Assembly (NCBI GenBank): GCA_002377695.1
Contig: DFQH01000010.1
Coordinates: 1 to 64,000 of the forward strand
Direction of reading: 5' to 3'
DNA length: 64,000 nt
Origin: Citromicrobium sp. UBA3494
GTDB taxonomy: Bacteria > Pseudomonadota > Alphaproteobacteria > Sphingomonadales > Sphingomonadaceae
Shown: positions 1 through 10,905 of the stretch, piece after piece
Numbering within the stretch: position 1 is the first letter of the stretch
Layout: each line of letters opens with the position of its first letter
Notes under the pieces: generated by a model
Databases searched by the model: none
What the model was told of the DNA's origin: nothing
Seen by the model: the letters and a program-made list of their open reading frames with translations, nothing else
Position numbers and translations under genes: made by a program

Positions 1-1
1 C

Positions 2-625
2 CACGAATACAAGGTGGCGGTGAAAGCCTCCGACGTGTTCCTCGCCGTGGCGGCCTATCACGGGCTGGCAGAGGCGGTGGACTGCCCGCTGCACCTCGGC
101 ATCACCGAGGCAGGCGGGCTGATCGGCGGGACGGTAAAGTCCTCCATCGGCATGGGCAGCCTGCTGTGGGCGGGGATCGGCGACACGATCCGCGTCTCGC
201 TGTCGGCCGAGCCGGAACAGGAAGTGCGCGTGGGGTACGAGATGCTCAAGGCCCTCGGCCTGCGCACGCGCGGTGTCCGCGTGGTCTCCTGCCCCAGCTG
301 CTCGCGCCAGGGTTTCGACGTGATCCGCACGGTCGAGGCGCTGGAGAAGCGGCTGGAGCATATCAAGACGCCGATGAGCCTCTCGGTGCTGGGTTGCGTG
401 GTGAACGGCCCGGGCGAAGCGCGCGAGACCGACATCGGCATCACCGGCGGCGGCAAGGGCAAGCACATGGTGTACCTGAGCGGCGTGACCGACCACCATG
501 TGGCGGACGAGAGCATGCTCGACCACATCGTGCGGCTGGTGGAAGAGAAAGCGGCGAAGATCGAGGCGGGCGAGGCCACGGCCTTCGATCCGCACGCAGC
601 CCCGGCGGTGGAAGCGGCGGAGTGA
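2..625 (+). CDS. ispG: 4-hydroxy-3-methylbut-2-enyl diphosphate synthase IspG, C-terminal part (5' end outside window)
   Basis: IspG (GcpE) makes HMBPP from methylerythritol cyclodiphosphate in the MEP isoprenoid pathway, using a [4Fe-4S] cluster. Only about the last 207 residues are present; the reading frame is open from base 2, so the start lies upstream. The C-terminal Fe-S domain is clear: [12 protein letters not shown] supplies two cluster cysteines, [11 protein letters not shown] supplies the third cysteine and the conserved Glu ligand, followed by [10 protein letters not shown]. The C-terminus is the usual short acidic/Ala-rich tail. Its stop overlaps the GTG start of the next gene (GTGA), so the two are probably translationally coupled. 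Confidence 0.96.
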   Translation, partial: HEYKVAVKASDVFLAVAAYHGLAEAVDCPLHLGITEAGGLIGGTVKSSIGMGSLLWAGIGDTIRVSLSAEPEQEVRVGYEMLKALGLRTRGVRVVSCPSCSRQGFDVIRTVEALEKRLEHIKTPMSLSVLGCVVNGPGEARETDIGITGGGKGKHMVYLSGVTDHHVADESMLDHIVRLVEEKAAKIEAGEATAFDPHAAPAVEAAE

Positions 626-1377
626 AATCTGTAATCGGTCGTCTGCTAGCCGGGCTGAAAACAACCATCTGGGGCGGTATCTCGCTGCTCTGGCTCGCGC
701 CGATCATTCCGTTGATCGCCATCCTGCCGGAATTCGCGCAGCACGTGGCCGAAGTGCAGCTGGGCATGTTCGAGAGCGAGGAGGCTTTCGCCGCACAGGC
801 GATGAGCGCGGAACGCTGGCTCTTCGCCTACTTCAAGATCGCGGGCCTGTTTATCGCCATCCTCGCCGCCGCGAGGTATTGGGGTGGCGCGCGCAAACTC
901 TGGTGGGATCTGCGCGGGGTCGCATGGAAACAGCTCCTCATCGCATTGGCGCTCAACATCGCGGTAACGGCTATCGGGCTGGCTATCGCTCACGCCTTCG
1001 ACGACGATGTGCCGGTGGCAATCAATATCCTCTATCAGATCGCCATCCTGCCCCTGCTGATCTACTTCTTCGGCCCGCTGATCGGGGATCGAACCATGAC
1101 CCTGCGCCGCGCCTATACCTATGGCTGGTTCGCCGCACTTCTTGCTGGGGCCTATGCGCTGGTGACCTTCGGCCCTGCGCAACTCTTGCATCAGTACAAC
1201 CATGACCTGGCGCTGGGCCAAGGCGAGGTGATCGTCTGGATGCTGATGGTTTTCGACTCGGTTCTGGTCGGACTGATGGCCTGCTGGCTGGGCACCGCAC
1301 TGGCTGCGGGTTACTGGCTCGGCCTGGTGCCCGGGGGTGACAGCGCGGACGGCCAACCGGCGCAAGGCCGCACCTGA
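622..1377 (+). CDS. Unknown multi-pass membrane protein
   Basis: A 251-residue protein that I do not recognise as a named family. It starts at a GTG that overlaps the ispG stop, and hydrophobic segments begin almost at once. About six membrane helices are visible, including [17 protein letters not shown] near the start, [69 protein letters not shown] and a final long one near residues 205-235. A hydrophilic loop near residues 45-65 carries several Glu residues. No catalytic motif is seen. The overlap with ispG and the 6-base gap to the following deacetylase gene suggest one transcript. Confidence 0.8.
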   Translation: MKSVIGRLLAGLKTTIWGGISLLWLAPIIPLIAILPEFAQHVAEVQLGMFESEEAFAAQAMSAERWLFAYFKIAGLFIAILAAARYWGGARKLWWDLRGVAWKQLLIALALNIAVTAIGLAIAHAFDDDVPVAINILYQIAILPLLIYFFGPLIGDRTMTLRRAYTYGWFAALLAGAYALVTFGPAQLLHQYNHDLALGQGEVIVWMLMVFDSVLVGLMACWLGTALAAGYWLGLVPGGDSADGQPAQGRT

Positions 1378-1383
1378 GCAGCA

Positions 1384-2376
1384 GTGCTCCACGTTGTCCA
1401 CCACGTCGACTATATGGCCCCGCGACCCGAACGCGGGACGTTCAAGTTCGACAAGTACCAGCTCGTGATGGAAGAGCTGCGGGCGAGCGGCGAGCCAATG
1501 GTCGAGCACGCGCCCGATCCCTGCCCGCGCGAATGGCTGGAGGCAGTGCACTGCCTCGACTATGTCGAGCAGGTCTTCACCGCGCAGGTCCCGCGCGAGA
1601 AGGAACGGCGGATCGGTTTTCCGGTCACGCCGCATATCGCCAGCAGGGTGCGCCACACCAATGGCGGAACCTGGCTGGCGGCACAGCTGGCCATGGAGCA
1701 CGGCTATGCCGCCAACAGCGCGGCCGGCAGCCACCACGCGCTCTACGATACCGGCGCGGGCTTTTGCGTCTTCAACGATCTCGCGGTGTGCGCCAACCGG
1801 CTGATCGGCGAAGCGCAGGCGGACCGCGTGCTGATCGTCGATTGCGACGTGCACCAGGGCGATGGCACCGCCAGCCTTACCGCCGGGCGCGACGACATCT
1901 TCACGTTCTCGATCCATGCGGAGAAGAACTTCCCGGTGAGGAAGGCGCGCTCCAGCCTCGATGTCGGCCTGCCCGACGGCACGGGGGATGGCGACTATCT
2001 TGCGGTGCTGGACGCGCACCTGCCGCGCCTGCTGGACAATTTCGCGCCCGATATCGTGCTCTATCAGGCGGGGGTGGACCCGCACGCGAACGACAAGCTG
2101 GGGCGGCTTGCACTGAGCGATGCAGGACTGGAGCGCCGCGAGCGGTATGTAGTGGACGCGGTGCGTTCGCGCAGGGTTCCGCTCGCCAGTGCATTGGGCG
2201 GAGGCTACGGAGAGGACCAGCGCGAGGTGGCGGGACGGCACGCACGCTCGATGATCGCGATGGCGAGCGAAAATGCCCGCCACGCCGCGCCCGCTAGTAA
2301 TAGATATCCACGTAGTCCGTCAGGTAATCGCACCACTCGAACTCGCGCAGCCGGTAGTAGCGCCGGTTCTGCGTGA
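1384..2376 (+). CDS. Histone deacetylase-family (arginase/deacetylase fold) zinc hydrolase
   Basis: Class II HDAC-like bacterial amidohydrolase, of the family that includes acetylpolyamine and other deacetylases; the substrate is unknown. The 330-residue frame starts at GTG. Visible family motifs are PEN-like region HIASRVRHTNGGTW, the active-site stretch GSHHAL..GFCVFNDLA, the zinc/Asp motif DCDVHQGDGT near residue 155, QAGVDPHANDKLG near residue 227, and the C-terminal ALGGGYG. Homologs usually end soon after the helix that follows GGGYG. Here the frame runs about 29 more residues (rich in Ser, Arg, Thr) through DNA that codes for the C-terminus of the convergent lipoprotein, an 83-base overlap. 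The tail probably comes from loss of the ancestral stop codon. Confidence 0.9.
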   Translation: MLHVVHHVDYMAPRPERGTFKFDKYQLVMEELRASGEPMVEHAPDPCPREWLEAVHCLDYVEQVFTAQVPREKERRIGFPVTPHIASRVRHTNGGTWLAAQLAMEHGYAANSAAGSHHALYDTGAGFCVFNDLAVCANRLIGEAQADRVLIVDCDVHQGDGTASLTAGRDDIFTFSIHAEKNFPVRKARSSLDVGLPDGTGDGDYLAVLDAHLPRLLDNFAPDIVLYQAGVDPHANDKLGRLALSDAGLERRERYVVDAVRSRRVPLASALGGGYGEDQREVAGRHARSMIAMASENARHAAPASNRYPRSPSGNRTTRTRAAGSSAGSA

Positions 2377-2821
2377 TGGCGAAATGCCACATCTTGTCCT
2401 GCCGGCAGCTTCGCCCCGCATCGGGCGCATCCTCGATCGACACCAGGCCGCGCAAGGTGAAGTACCCCTCGCCGATTTCCACGATCCGGCCGCGCACCAG
2501 CAGCTCGCCGCCATCCTCGCCGGTCTGGCTGCCGGAAAGCTGCCACACGCCCTCCTCGTCCACCGTCACCTCCAGCGGCCCACGCTCGTCCCAGCCGATC
2601 CATTGCAGCGTGATGCCGCTGGTGTGGCGCAACCGCTCCGCATCCACCTCGCTCAGCACACGGGTCGGCGCACCGTGGGAGATGGCGGGCGCGCCTGGGT
2701 TCGCCGCAGCCGGTGCCGGGGGCAACGGCGCGGGCGGCAGGATTTCCGGCGTCGGATCGCGTGGCACGCATGCTGCAAGCGCCAGCAACGGCACGCATCC
2801 GGCAAGAACAAACTGTCGCAT
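2294..2821 (-). CDS. Unknown lipoprotein
   Basis: A 175-residue predicted lipoprotein of unknown function. The N-terminus MRQFVLAGCVPLLALAAC is a type II signal peptide with lipobox LAAC. A Pro/Ala-rich linker follows (about residues 24-48), then a globular domain with the conserved-looking patterns GITLQWIGWDERG, DEEGVWQLSGSQ and YFTLRGLVSIEDAPDAGRSC. The C-terminus is unusually rich in Tyr and Trp (RRYYRLREFEWCDYLTDYV). The second and third cysteines could form a disulfide after export. Its C-terminal end overlaps the 3' tail of the convergent deacetylase gene. No strong ribosome site is seen before the ATG. Confidence 0.82.
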   Translation of the reverse strand: MRQFVLAGCVPLLALAACVPRDPTPEILPPAPLPPAPAAANPGAPAISHGAPTRVLSEVDAERLRHTSGITLQWIGWDERGPLEVTVDEEGVWQLSGSQTGEDGGELLVRGRIVEIGEGYFTLRGLVSIEDAPDAGRSCRQDKMWHFAITQNRRYYRLREFEWCDYLTDYVDIYY

Positions 2822-2897
2822 CCTGGAACCCCCCCAAAGGCCCTAACGTAATTCGGCTTCAAGCATTCATTAAGCTGGGCTATAGCACATTTCAGTC

Positions 2898-3638
2898 ATG
2901 AAGCGTCGCGATCTCATCAAGACCGGGCTCGGCACCGGCATCGCCCTTGGCGCCTCGGCCAGCCTGCCGGCAAGGGTTTTCGCCCAGCCTATGCCCGGAA
3001 GCCCGCGCGACCGGGAGCTGTTCGCCATCGCCAAGCGAGAGCTGGACAAGGCGGGCGACGTCATCTGGCGCAAGGATATCGTGGGCATCGCCGACTACGG
3101 CCTGCATTCGGCAGAGCGGCGGTTCCATTTCGTCAATCTGGACGCGCAGGAAGTGAAGAGCTTCCACGTCAGCCACGGCACGGGCTCAGACCCGGAGCAT
3201 GATGGCTGGCTCAACATGTTTTCCAATGTCGAAGGCTCCAACGCCACCAGCCGCGGCGCCTACATCACCTGGGAATGGTACACCGGCAAGTTCGGCACAT
3301 CGGTGCGGCTTGGCGGGCTGGACGAGACCAACAGCCACGCGCTGCAACGCTACATCGTGATGCACCGCGCGAGCTATGCGGAGCCTTCGCATATCGAGCG
3401 CTGGGGACGGCTGGGCCGTTCCAACGGCTGCTTCGCGCTGGGCGAGGAGCAGTTCAAGATCGCGCTGCTCAACCTGTCGGGCGGCCGCCTGCTCTACGCG
3501 GAGGCGCTGGGCCTGAAGGAAGACGGCACCCGCGCCTATCCGCCCCAGACCATCGTGGGCGAGCCGGAAAACGGCTACCACATCCTGCGCCAGCCCCGGC
3601 AGGAAACCTTCGAGCAGACGAACCCCGGCGTGTCCTAG
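2898..3638 (+). CDS. Murein L,D-transpeptidase catalytic domain protein (YkuD_2 type)
   Basis: A 246-residue exported protein of the YkuD_2 type (murein L,D-transpeptidase catalytic domain family). The N-terminus MKRRDLIKTGLGTGIALGASA has a twin-arginine-like RRDLIK motif before a hydrophobic stretch, ending near ARVFAQ, so Tat export is plausible. The active-site region is HIERWGRLGRSNGCFAL near residues 168-184, where SNGC provides the Cys nucleophile. This would form or remodel 3-3 peptidoglycan cross-links, or attach proteins to them, in the periplasm. It lies next to a second, unrelated-length L,D-transpeptidase on the opposite strand. The ATG at 2898 is chosen because the signal sequence begins there. 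Confidence 0.88.
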   Translation: MKRRDLIKTGLGTGIALGASASLPARVFAQPMPGSPRDRELFAIAKRELDKAGDVIWRKDIVGIADYGLHSAERRFHFVNLDAQEVKSFHVSHGTGSDPEHDGWLNMFSNVEGSNATSRGAYITWEWYTGKFGTSVRLGGLDETNSHALQRYIVMHRASYAEPSHIERWGRLGRSNGCFALGEEQFKIALLNLSGGRLLYAEALGLKEDGTRAYPPQTIVGEPENGYHILRQPRQETFEQTNPGVS

Positions 3639-3640
3639 GC

Positions 3641-4147
3641 GTGCCCTACCGCCCAGGCTACGGTGCGGGAGCTTTCGGATCGGTACCCCTGCTGGCGGCC
3701 ATCGTGCCCGCCAGCATGATCGCGGCAATATGTGGCATGTCCGTGCTGGGGGTCCTGGCTCTCGCAAGCATGGTCGGGACGGATTGGGCTGCGACGCCGA
3801 TGGCCGTCCTGAACGGCTTGTTCTTTCTCAGCCTGATGCTGGTCGTCTCGCTCGTGGCAGCCACTTTCATCACCGCGTTCTATCTGACGATCTTCGGCCT
3901 TCCCGTGGCATGGATGCTAGGAAAGCGCATTCGCCATCGTGGCGCATGGTTGCTGATCGTGCCGGCGATCCTGGGAAGCGCAGCCTTCGCATCTCACTGG
4001 TTGCTCGGCGACTATTCCAATCAAATGGACGACTGGCGCACTTTCGACCCGATACCTTTTGTCATCGTTCTCGGCTTTGCTCTGCCGGCAGGTTTCTTCT
4101 ACCGACAGAACGTGATCTCCATGCTCGACGAAGCCGAACTGGACTAG
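3641..4147 (+). CDS. Unknown small membrane protein
   Basis: A 168-residue protein of unknown function starting at GTG just 2 bases after the preceding L,D-transpeptidase stop. The frame extends upstream but only overlapping that gene, so this GTG is preferred. Four to five membrane helices are visible: VPLLAAIVPASMIAAICGM, LNGLFFLSLMLVVSLVAAT, ITAFYLTIFGLPVAWML, GAWLLIVPAILGSAAFASHW and FVIVLGFALPAGFFY. The C-terminus is short and acidic (DEAELD). The tight spacing suggests co-transcription with the transpeptidase, but nothing in the sequence fixes its role. Confidence 0.72.
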   Translation: MPYRPGYGAGAFGSVPLLAAIVPASMIAAICGMSVLGVLALASMVGTDWAATPMAVLNGLFFLSLMLVVSLVAATFITAFYLTIFGLPVAWMLGKRIRHRGAWLLIVPAILGSAAFASHWLLGDYSNQMDDWRTFDPIPFVIVLGFALPAGFFYRQNVISMLDEAELD

Positions 4148-4153
4148 CCAGGC

Positions 4154-5542
4154 CTACGCAATATCGCGCGGATCGTTGACGATCTCGATGATTTCCTCGT
4201 CGGTCACACGGCTGCGATTGGCCTTGCGCGGCGCCTCGAACGCGGCGAGCACGGGCGCGTCGCGGTCGTAGATGTCGTTGAAGGTCGACATCTTGCCGTC
4301 GATGTTCGTCGCCATCGTGAAGTAGGTGATGTACGCGGGCATCTTCGTGTCGAAGCCGATCCGCGTATATTCGCCGCTGGCGAGAATATCGGTCGCCTCC
4401 TGCGCCGTTAGCCCGGCCTGCAGGATCGCCAGCGTGAAGGCCAGTTCGGTCGCACGCTCGGTACGGATGCAGCCATGGCTGAGCGCGCGGTTGGACTGAC
4501 TGAACAGATTGCGCGAGGGCGTATCGTGGAAGAAGATCGCGTGCCGGTTGGGCATGTCGAGCTTCATCCGGCCCAGCGCATTGCCCGGGCCGGGGCCCTG
4601 CACCACGCTGATGTAGCCGTTCGCCCCGCGAGTCGCCGTGTAGCCCTTGGCCCGCGCCCATGCGGGGTTGTTCAGCACACGCGCGCCGAGCCCTTCGCCC
4701 TTCACGATCGACTGCGGCACGGTCCAGTTCGGGTTGAGGATCACACCCTCCACACTCTCGGCAAGCTGCGGGGTCGCGGTGCGGCCCGGCTTGCCCACAA
4801 TGGTGCGGTAGGTCTTCATGATCTTGTCGTTGACCGTAATGCGCAGCTGATATTCGGGCACGTTGGTGATCAGGTAATGGTGGCCCAGATCGCGGGGCAG
4901 CCAGCGCCAGCGGTCCATGTTCGCCTGCACCAGCTTGTACCGCTTGCTGCCCGGCTGCGCCTTGGCGAGCTCGGCCTTGAGCGCGGCGTAATCGGGATGC
5001 AGCGGAGCCACGCCTTCCAGCGCACCCATGATGTCGCCATCGCTCAGCGCCTGCTTCAGGACCGTCCCGCTGCGATAGCGATCCGCATCCGGATCCATCA
5101 CGAACCACTGCTTGCGACCGTCCATCGGCGTACGGCCGTCGCGCATGTCCTCCACCAGCCACACGAAACGCTTGCTGGCTTCGGCATCCAGCGTCGCGCC
5201 CGGTCCCGCAGCAATGTGCGCGCGCAGCCCCGCAAGATCGTAATCGGCAGGGATCAGACCATGCGCGGCGATGCCTTCGATTGCGGCTGCCAGCGACTGC
5301 GCCTGCGCCACGGACCACTGCTGCACCACCGGATCGATCTGCTGGACCACCGGATCGCTGGCCAGTTCCACCGGACCGGTCGCCGTGCCGGAGGTTACCG
5401 CGTCGTCATCCTGCGAGTCCTGCTCGACGGGGCCCTGTTCATCCGGCAGAAGGTTGGCGGGCATACCCTGAGCGACCAGCGCTGAGGGCGAGGCCATCGC
5501 GGTGCCAGCGAGCAGGAGAAGCGAGGCGGTTAGCTTGTTCAT
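4154..5542 (-). CDS. L,D-transpeptidase of the YcbB/LdtD type
   Basis: A 462-residue periplasmic L,D-transpeptidase that would form 3-3 cross-links in peptidoglycan. The start at MNKLTASLLLLAGTAMASPS gives a standard Sec signal peptide; an upstream extension of 32 residues in frame lacks signal character and is rejected. Residues 60-210 form a YcbB-type helical scaffold region (AAHGLIPADYDLAGL, YAALKAELAKAQ). The catalytic YkuD domain follows VQANMDRWRWLPRDLG and YLITNVPEYQL, with GKPGRTATPQL, LNPNWTVPQSI, FFHDTPS and the nucleophile motif SNRALSHGCIR near residues 350-360. It is convergent with the small membrane protein gene. Confidence 0.92.
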   Translation of the reverse strand: MNKLTASLLLLAGTAMASPSALVAQGMPANLLPDEQGPVEQDSQDDDAVTSGTATGPVELASDPVVQQIDPVVQQWSVAQAQSLAAAIEGIAAHGLIPADYDLAGLRAHIAAGPGATLDAEASKRFVWLVEDMRDGRTPMDGRKQWFVMDPDADRYRSGTVLKQALSDGDIMGALEGVAPLHPDYAALKAELAKAQPGSKRYKLVQANMDRWRWLPRDLGHHYLITNVPEYQLRITVNDKIMKTYRTIVGKPGRTATPQLAESVEGVILNPNWTVPQSIVKGEGLGARVLNNPAWARAKGYTATRGANGYISVVQGPGPGNALGRMKLDMPNRHAIFFHDTPSRNLFSQSNRALSHGCIRTERATELAFTLAILQAGLTAQEATDILASGEYTRIGFDTKMPAYITYFTMATNIDGKMSTFNDIYDRDAPVLAAFEAPRKANRSRVTDEEIIEIVNDPRDIA

Positions 5543-5720
5543 GGCGATCAGTGGGTCCTGTTGTCGGGTTCGGCGCGCGCGAGGCGGTCCCCATGCGCAT
5601 GAACCTCTGCCGAAATTGCAGCAATCATCAAGCAACAACGCTTTATGAAGCCTGAATTTCCTCCATCCGTGCGGCAGAAGTGTGACGCTTTCGCCGGCTT
5701 TGCGCTACCGCAGTGCGATC

Positions 5721-6629
5721 ATGCGTGAACATCATCCCCTCGCGCCGTTTCTTGCTGCGCTTGCAGGCGTCGCCATGCTGTCGCTGATGGATGCCTTCAT
5801 GAAGGGTGCAGCGCTGGCCATCGGGGCGTTTTCCGCCGCGCTGCTGCGTGCCGCGATTGCCACCGCCATCGCCGCGCCTCTTTGGCTGGCCCGGCGCAGG
5901 CACTGGCCGGACCGGGCAACGCTCCGCCTGCATGTCCTGCGCGGCGTGTGCTCCGCCTTCATGGGGCTGACGTTTTTCTACGCGCTAACCAAGCTGCCGA
6001 TCGCGGAAACCATCGCGATCTCCTTCGTCGCGCCGCTGATTGCGCTTTACCTCGCAGCGATCCTGCTGGGCGAGCGGATCACCCGCCGCGCGGTCCTGGC
6101 CTCGCTGGTCAGCTTTGCCGGCGCGCTGGTCATACTCGGCGCACGTCTGGGACGCGGGGAGATGGATGGCGATGCGGTGCTGGGCTTTGCGTCGATCCTC
6201 GTCTCGACCATTCTCTACGCGCTCAATTTCATCATCATCCGCATGCAATCGCAGCGGGCGGGGCCGCTGGAGGTGGCCGCGTTCCACGGCGGCATCTCGG
6301 CCATCGTGCTGGGAATCGCGGCGCCCTGGTTCTTCGTTGCCCCGCCGGTTGCGGTTCAACCGGGCCTGGTGATGGCCGGCCTGCTGACCGTTGGCGGCGC
6401 GATGGCGATAGCATGGGCCTATGCGCGGGCCGAAGCCCAGGCACTGCTGCCGGTCGAGTATTCGGGGTTCTGCTGGGCGGCGCTGTTCGGCTGGCTGTTC
6501 TTCGCTGAAAGCGTGGGCGCAGGCACGATCGCTGGAGTCGCCCTGATCGTTGTCGGCACCTGGATTGCCGCTTCGAAAGGGCGCGCACCTGCACGCGTCG
6601 CGGGCGGCCCGGAGGCATCTGCTCCCTGA
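5721..6629 (+). CDS. EamA/DMT-superfamily transporter
   Basis: A 302-residue inner-membrane protein with ten predicted helices arranged as two EamA repeats, the pattern of drug/metabolite exporters (RhaT, YdcZ-like). The first repeat runs from PLAPFLAALAGVAMLSLMDAF to about residue 145 and includes LTFFYALTKLPIAETIAISF, a typical EamA signature with AxxLxxxPxxxAxxI. The second repeat begins near FASILVSTILYALNFIIIRM and includes YSGFCWAALFGWLFFAES. The ATG at 5721 is preferred; the frame opens at an earlier GTG but that adds only 13 polar residues. The substrate cannot be told from sequence. Confidence 0.88.
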   Translation: MREHHPLAPFLAALAGVAMLSLMDAFMKGAALAIGAFSAALLRAAIATAIAAPLWLARRRHWPDRATLRLHVLRGVCSAFMGLTFFYALTKLPIAETIAISFVAPLIALYLAAILLGERITRRAVLASLVSFAGALVILGARLGRGEMDGDAVLGFASILVSTILYALNFIIIRMQSQRAGPLEVAAFHGGISAIVLGIAAPWFFVAPPVAVQPGLVMAGLLTVGGAMAIAWAYARAEAQALLPVEYSGFCWAALFGWLFFAESVGAGTIAGVALIVVGTWIAASKGRAPARVAGGPEASAP

Positions 6630-6761
6630 AACACGGCGCGAGAGCTTGATTTTCGCACCCGCACAGGCAAAAGCGCGCGGCACATATCGGCGCCCCGCCC
6701 GTTGGATGGGCAAGAGCCCACCAACCCGCCGCAAGAAGCAACAGAAAGGACCGCCAGCACC

Positions 6762-9437
<2,676 letters not shown>

Positions 9438-9460
9438 GCCTGGCAACAGCCCCAAAAACG

Positions 9461-9494
9461 AAAGGCCCGGCCGCGCGAAGCGGTCGGGCCTTTT
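9461..9494 (+). terminator. Intrinsic terminator after acnA
   Basis: The arms AAAGGCCCGGCCGC and GCGGTCGGGCCTTTT form a long GC-rich hairpin with a GCGAA loop and one mismatch, followed by four T residues. It lies 24 bases after the acnA stop. Confidence 0.85.
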
Positions 9495-9596
9495 GCTATG
9501 CGGGCCGTCGAAAATGAAAAGGGCGGAGGCAGCTCCTGGCAAGCCTCCCCCGCCCAAGACACAGCGCTCCTGCGACCCAGAAGGTCGAAGCGCCGA

Positions 9597-10679
9597 TCAG
9601 TCGTCGGTTCTGGAAGCCCACTTGCGGCGGGTGATGATGGCCAGCGCGGCTGCACCGAACAGCAGGCCGACAGGCGGTGCCGGAACCGGCGTGCCGCTGC
9701 TGCCGGGATGGCCCGAACCGCCCGTGCTCGAATAGCCCGAGGTGCTGACGTCGCCCGAGGTGGACGAACTGGTCGATACGTCGCCCGAGGTCGAGGAGCT
9801 GCTGGAAACATCGCCCGACGTCGAAGAGCTGCTGCTCACATCGCCGGATGTGGAACTGCTGCTCGACACGTCACCGGAGGTCGACGAGCTGGAACTGACG
9901 TCGCCCGAGGACGAGCTGGAAACATCGCCGGACGAGGAACTGGTCGTGGTGGACGTCACCCCACCGGTGGATGTGGAGGTCGAAGTCGATCCGCCCGAAG
10001 TCGAAGTGGATGTGGACCCGCCCGAAGTCGAAGTGGAACTGCCGACCTCGATGTCGATATCGATGCCGCTCGACGATCCGACGCCGCTGGTGGTCGTGCT
10101 GATCGCCACCCCACCGCTGCTGCCGCCACCGCCGAAGAAACCGCCGAAGAAGCCGCCGCCGAAGCCGCCGCCTCCACTGCCGCCGATCACGACCGGGCCT
10201 CCGCCCTGGCCGCCACCGCCGCCGGCAAAGCCGCCGCCACCGAAGCCGACTTGCGTCGCGGTGGGTGCGACCGCCACGACAGTGCGCGATGCGCCGTCGC
10301 CCATCCGGGCGCAGGCTTCGGCCGCGGCCACAAGATCCTCGTCGTAGTGCGATATCTGGGCGCGGCCTTCGCGCGCGTCGTAGACGATCTGCTCGCCCGC
10401 ACCGACACCGCCTGCATAGCCTTCGCCAGCCAGGCTGGCCGGTACGCATTCCACCGTCCGCTTGACGACCCGGCGCTTGCGCAGCGTGGTGCGGGGCACC
10501 TCGCGCTCTACAACGCGGTCTTCCTTGATGTAGCGCATGGCGGGCGCCGGGTCTTCCTTGACGGACTTGTACCCGTATTCGCCGACCTGCTCTTCGGCCA
10601 CATGGAGCGCTCCGCCCGCAAGCATTGCGGTGCCCGCTGCGGTGGCGGATAGTTTTGCGAGGGCGATCTTCATCGACAT
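9597..10679 (-). CDS. Ser/Thr-rich repeat exported protein with PEP-CTERM-like sorting signal
   Basis: A 360-residue exported protein of unknown function. Residues 1-25 are a weak signal peptide. Residues 45-85 are basic and Val-rich (EREVPRTTLRKRRVVKRTVE). Residues 145-195 are almost pure Gly with Phe (GGGFGGGFFGGFFGGGG). From about 205 to 320 the protein is Ser/Thr/Gly/Asp repeats, with a 10-residue unit SSSSSTSGDV recurring about six times. The C-terminus TPVPAPPVGLLFGAAALAIITRRK matches the PEP-CTERM pattern: VPAPP, hydrophobic helix, basic end. Such proteins are cut by exosortase and are typically glycosylated surface or EPS-associated proteins. No exosortase gene is in this window. The start could equally be the second Met, two codons in. 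Confidence 0.83.
   Translation of the reverse strand: MSMKIALAKLSATAAGTAMLAGGALHVAEEQVGEYGYKSVKEDPAPAMRYIKEDRVVEREVPRTTLRKRRVVKRTVECVPASLAGEGYAGGVGAGEQIVYDAREGRAQISHYDEDLVAAAEACARMGDGASRTVVAVAPTATQVGFGGGGFAGGGGGQGGGPVVIGGSGGGGFGGGFFGGFFGGGGSSGGVAISTTTSGVGSSSGIDIDIEVGSSTSTSGGSTSTSTSGGSTSTSTSTGGVTSTTTSSSSGDVSSSSSGDVSSSSSTSGDVSSSSSTSGDVSSSSSTSGDVSSSSSTSGDVSTSSSTSGDVSTSGYSSTGGSGHPGSSGTPVPAPPVGLLFGAAALAIITRRKWASRTDD
9745..9960. repeat. Imperfect ~30-bp tandem repeat inside the PEP-CTERM protein gene
   Basis: On the plus strand a unit resembling TCGCCCGAGGTCGACGAGCT recurs roughly every 30 bases, encoding the SSSSSTSGDV decapeptide on the minus strand. Copies differ mostly at third codon positions (TCGCCCGAGG, TCGCCCGACG, TCGCCGGATG, TCACCGGAGG), so protein sequence is better conserved than DNA. 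Confidence 0.8.
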
Positions 10680-10905
10680 ATGCCAGGCTCTTTACTTGCA
10701 GAGCGCTTTACAAACCGTTGCCACCGGCGGCTCCGATGGTTGGGTACAGCGCGCCTATTTGCCTTAGGCCCGAAGCAGTGGCCTTCGCGCAACGCGATTA
10801 ACCATGAAAGAGCATTGATTTACGAAGATCTGGCAGAGCGCCGCCGGGCTGCATTGCCACCTGTCCCATGCTGGCACCGCCGCCTGACGAAGGGTTACGC
10901 CATTC

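Noticed and set aside
646..2283. 545-codon minus-strand frame
   Set aside because: Antisense of the membrane protein and HDAC genes, which carry clear family motifs.
9745..9960. Regular repeats suggestive of a CRISPR array
   Set aside because: Repeats are contiguous and codon-phased within an ORF, with no unique spacers and no cas genes.
9742..10347. 201-residue Pro/Glu/Leu-rich frame on the plus strand with repeats
   Set aside because: It mirrors the tandem repeats of the PEP-CTERM gene on the opposite strand. It has no start signal or export signal, whereas the minus-strand protein has both signal peptide and sorting tail.
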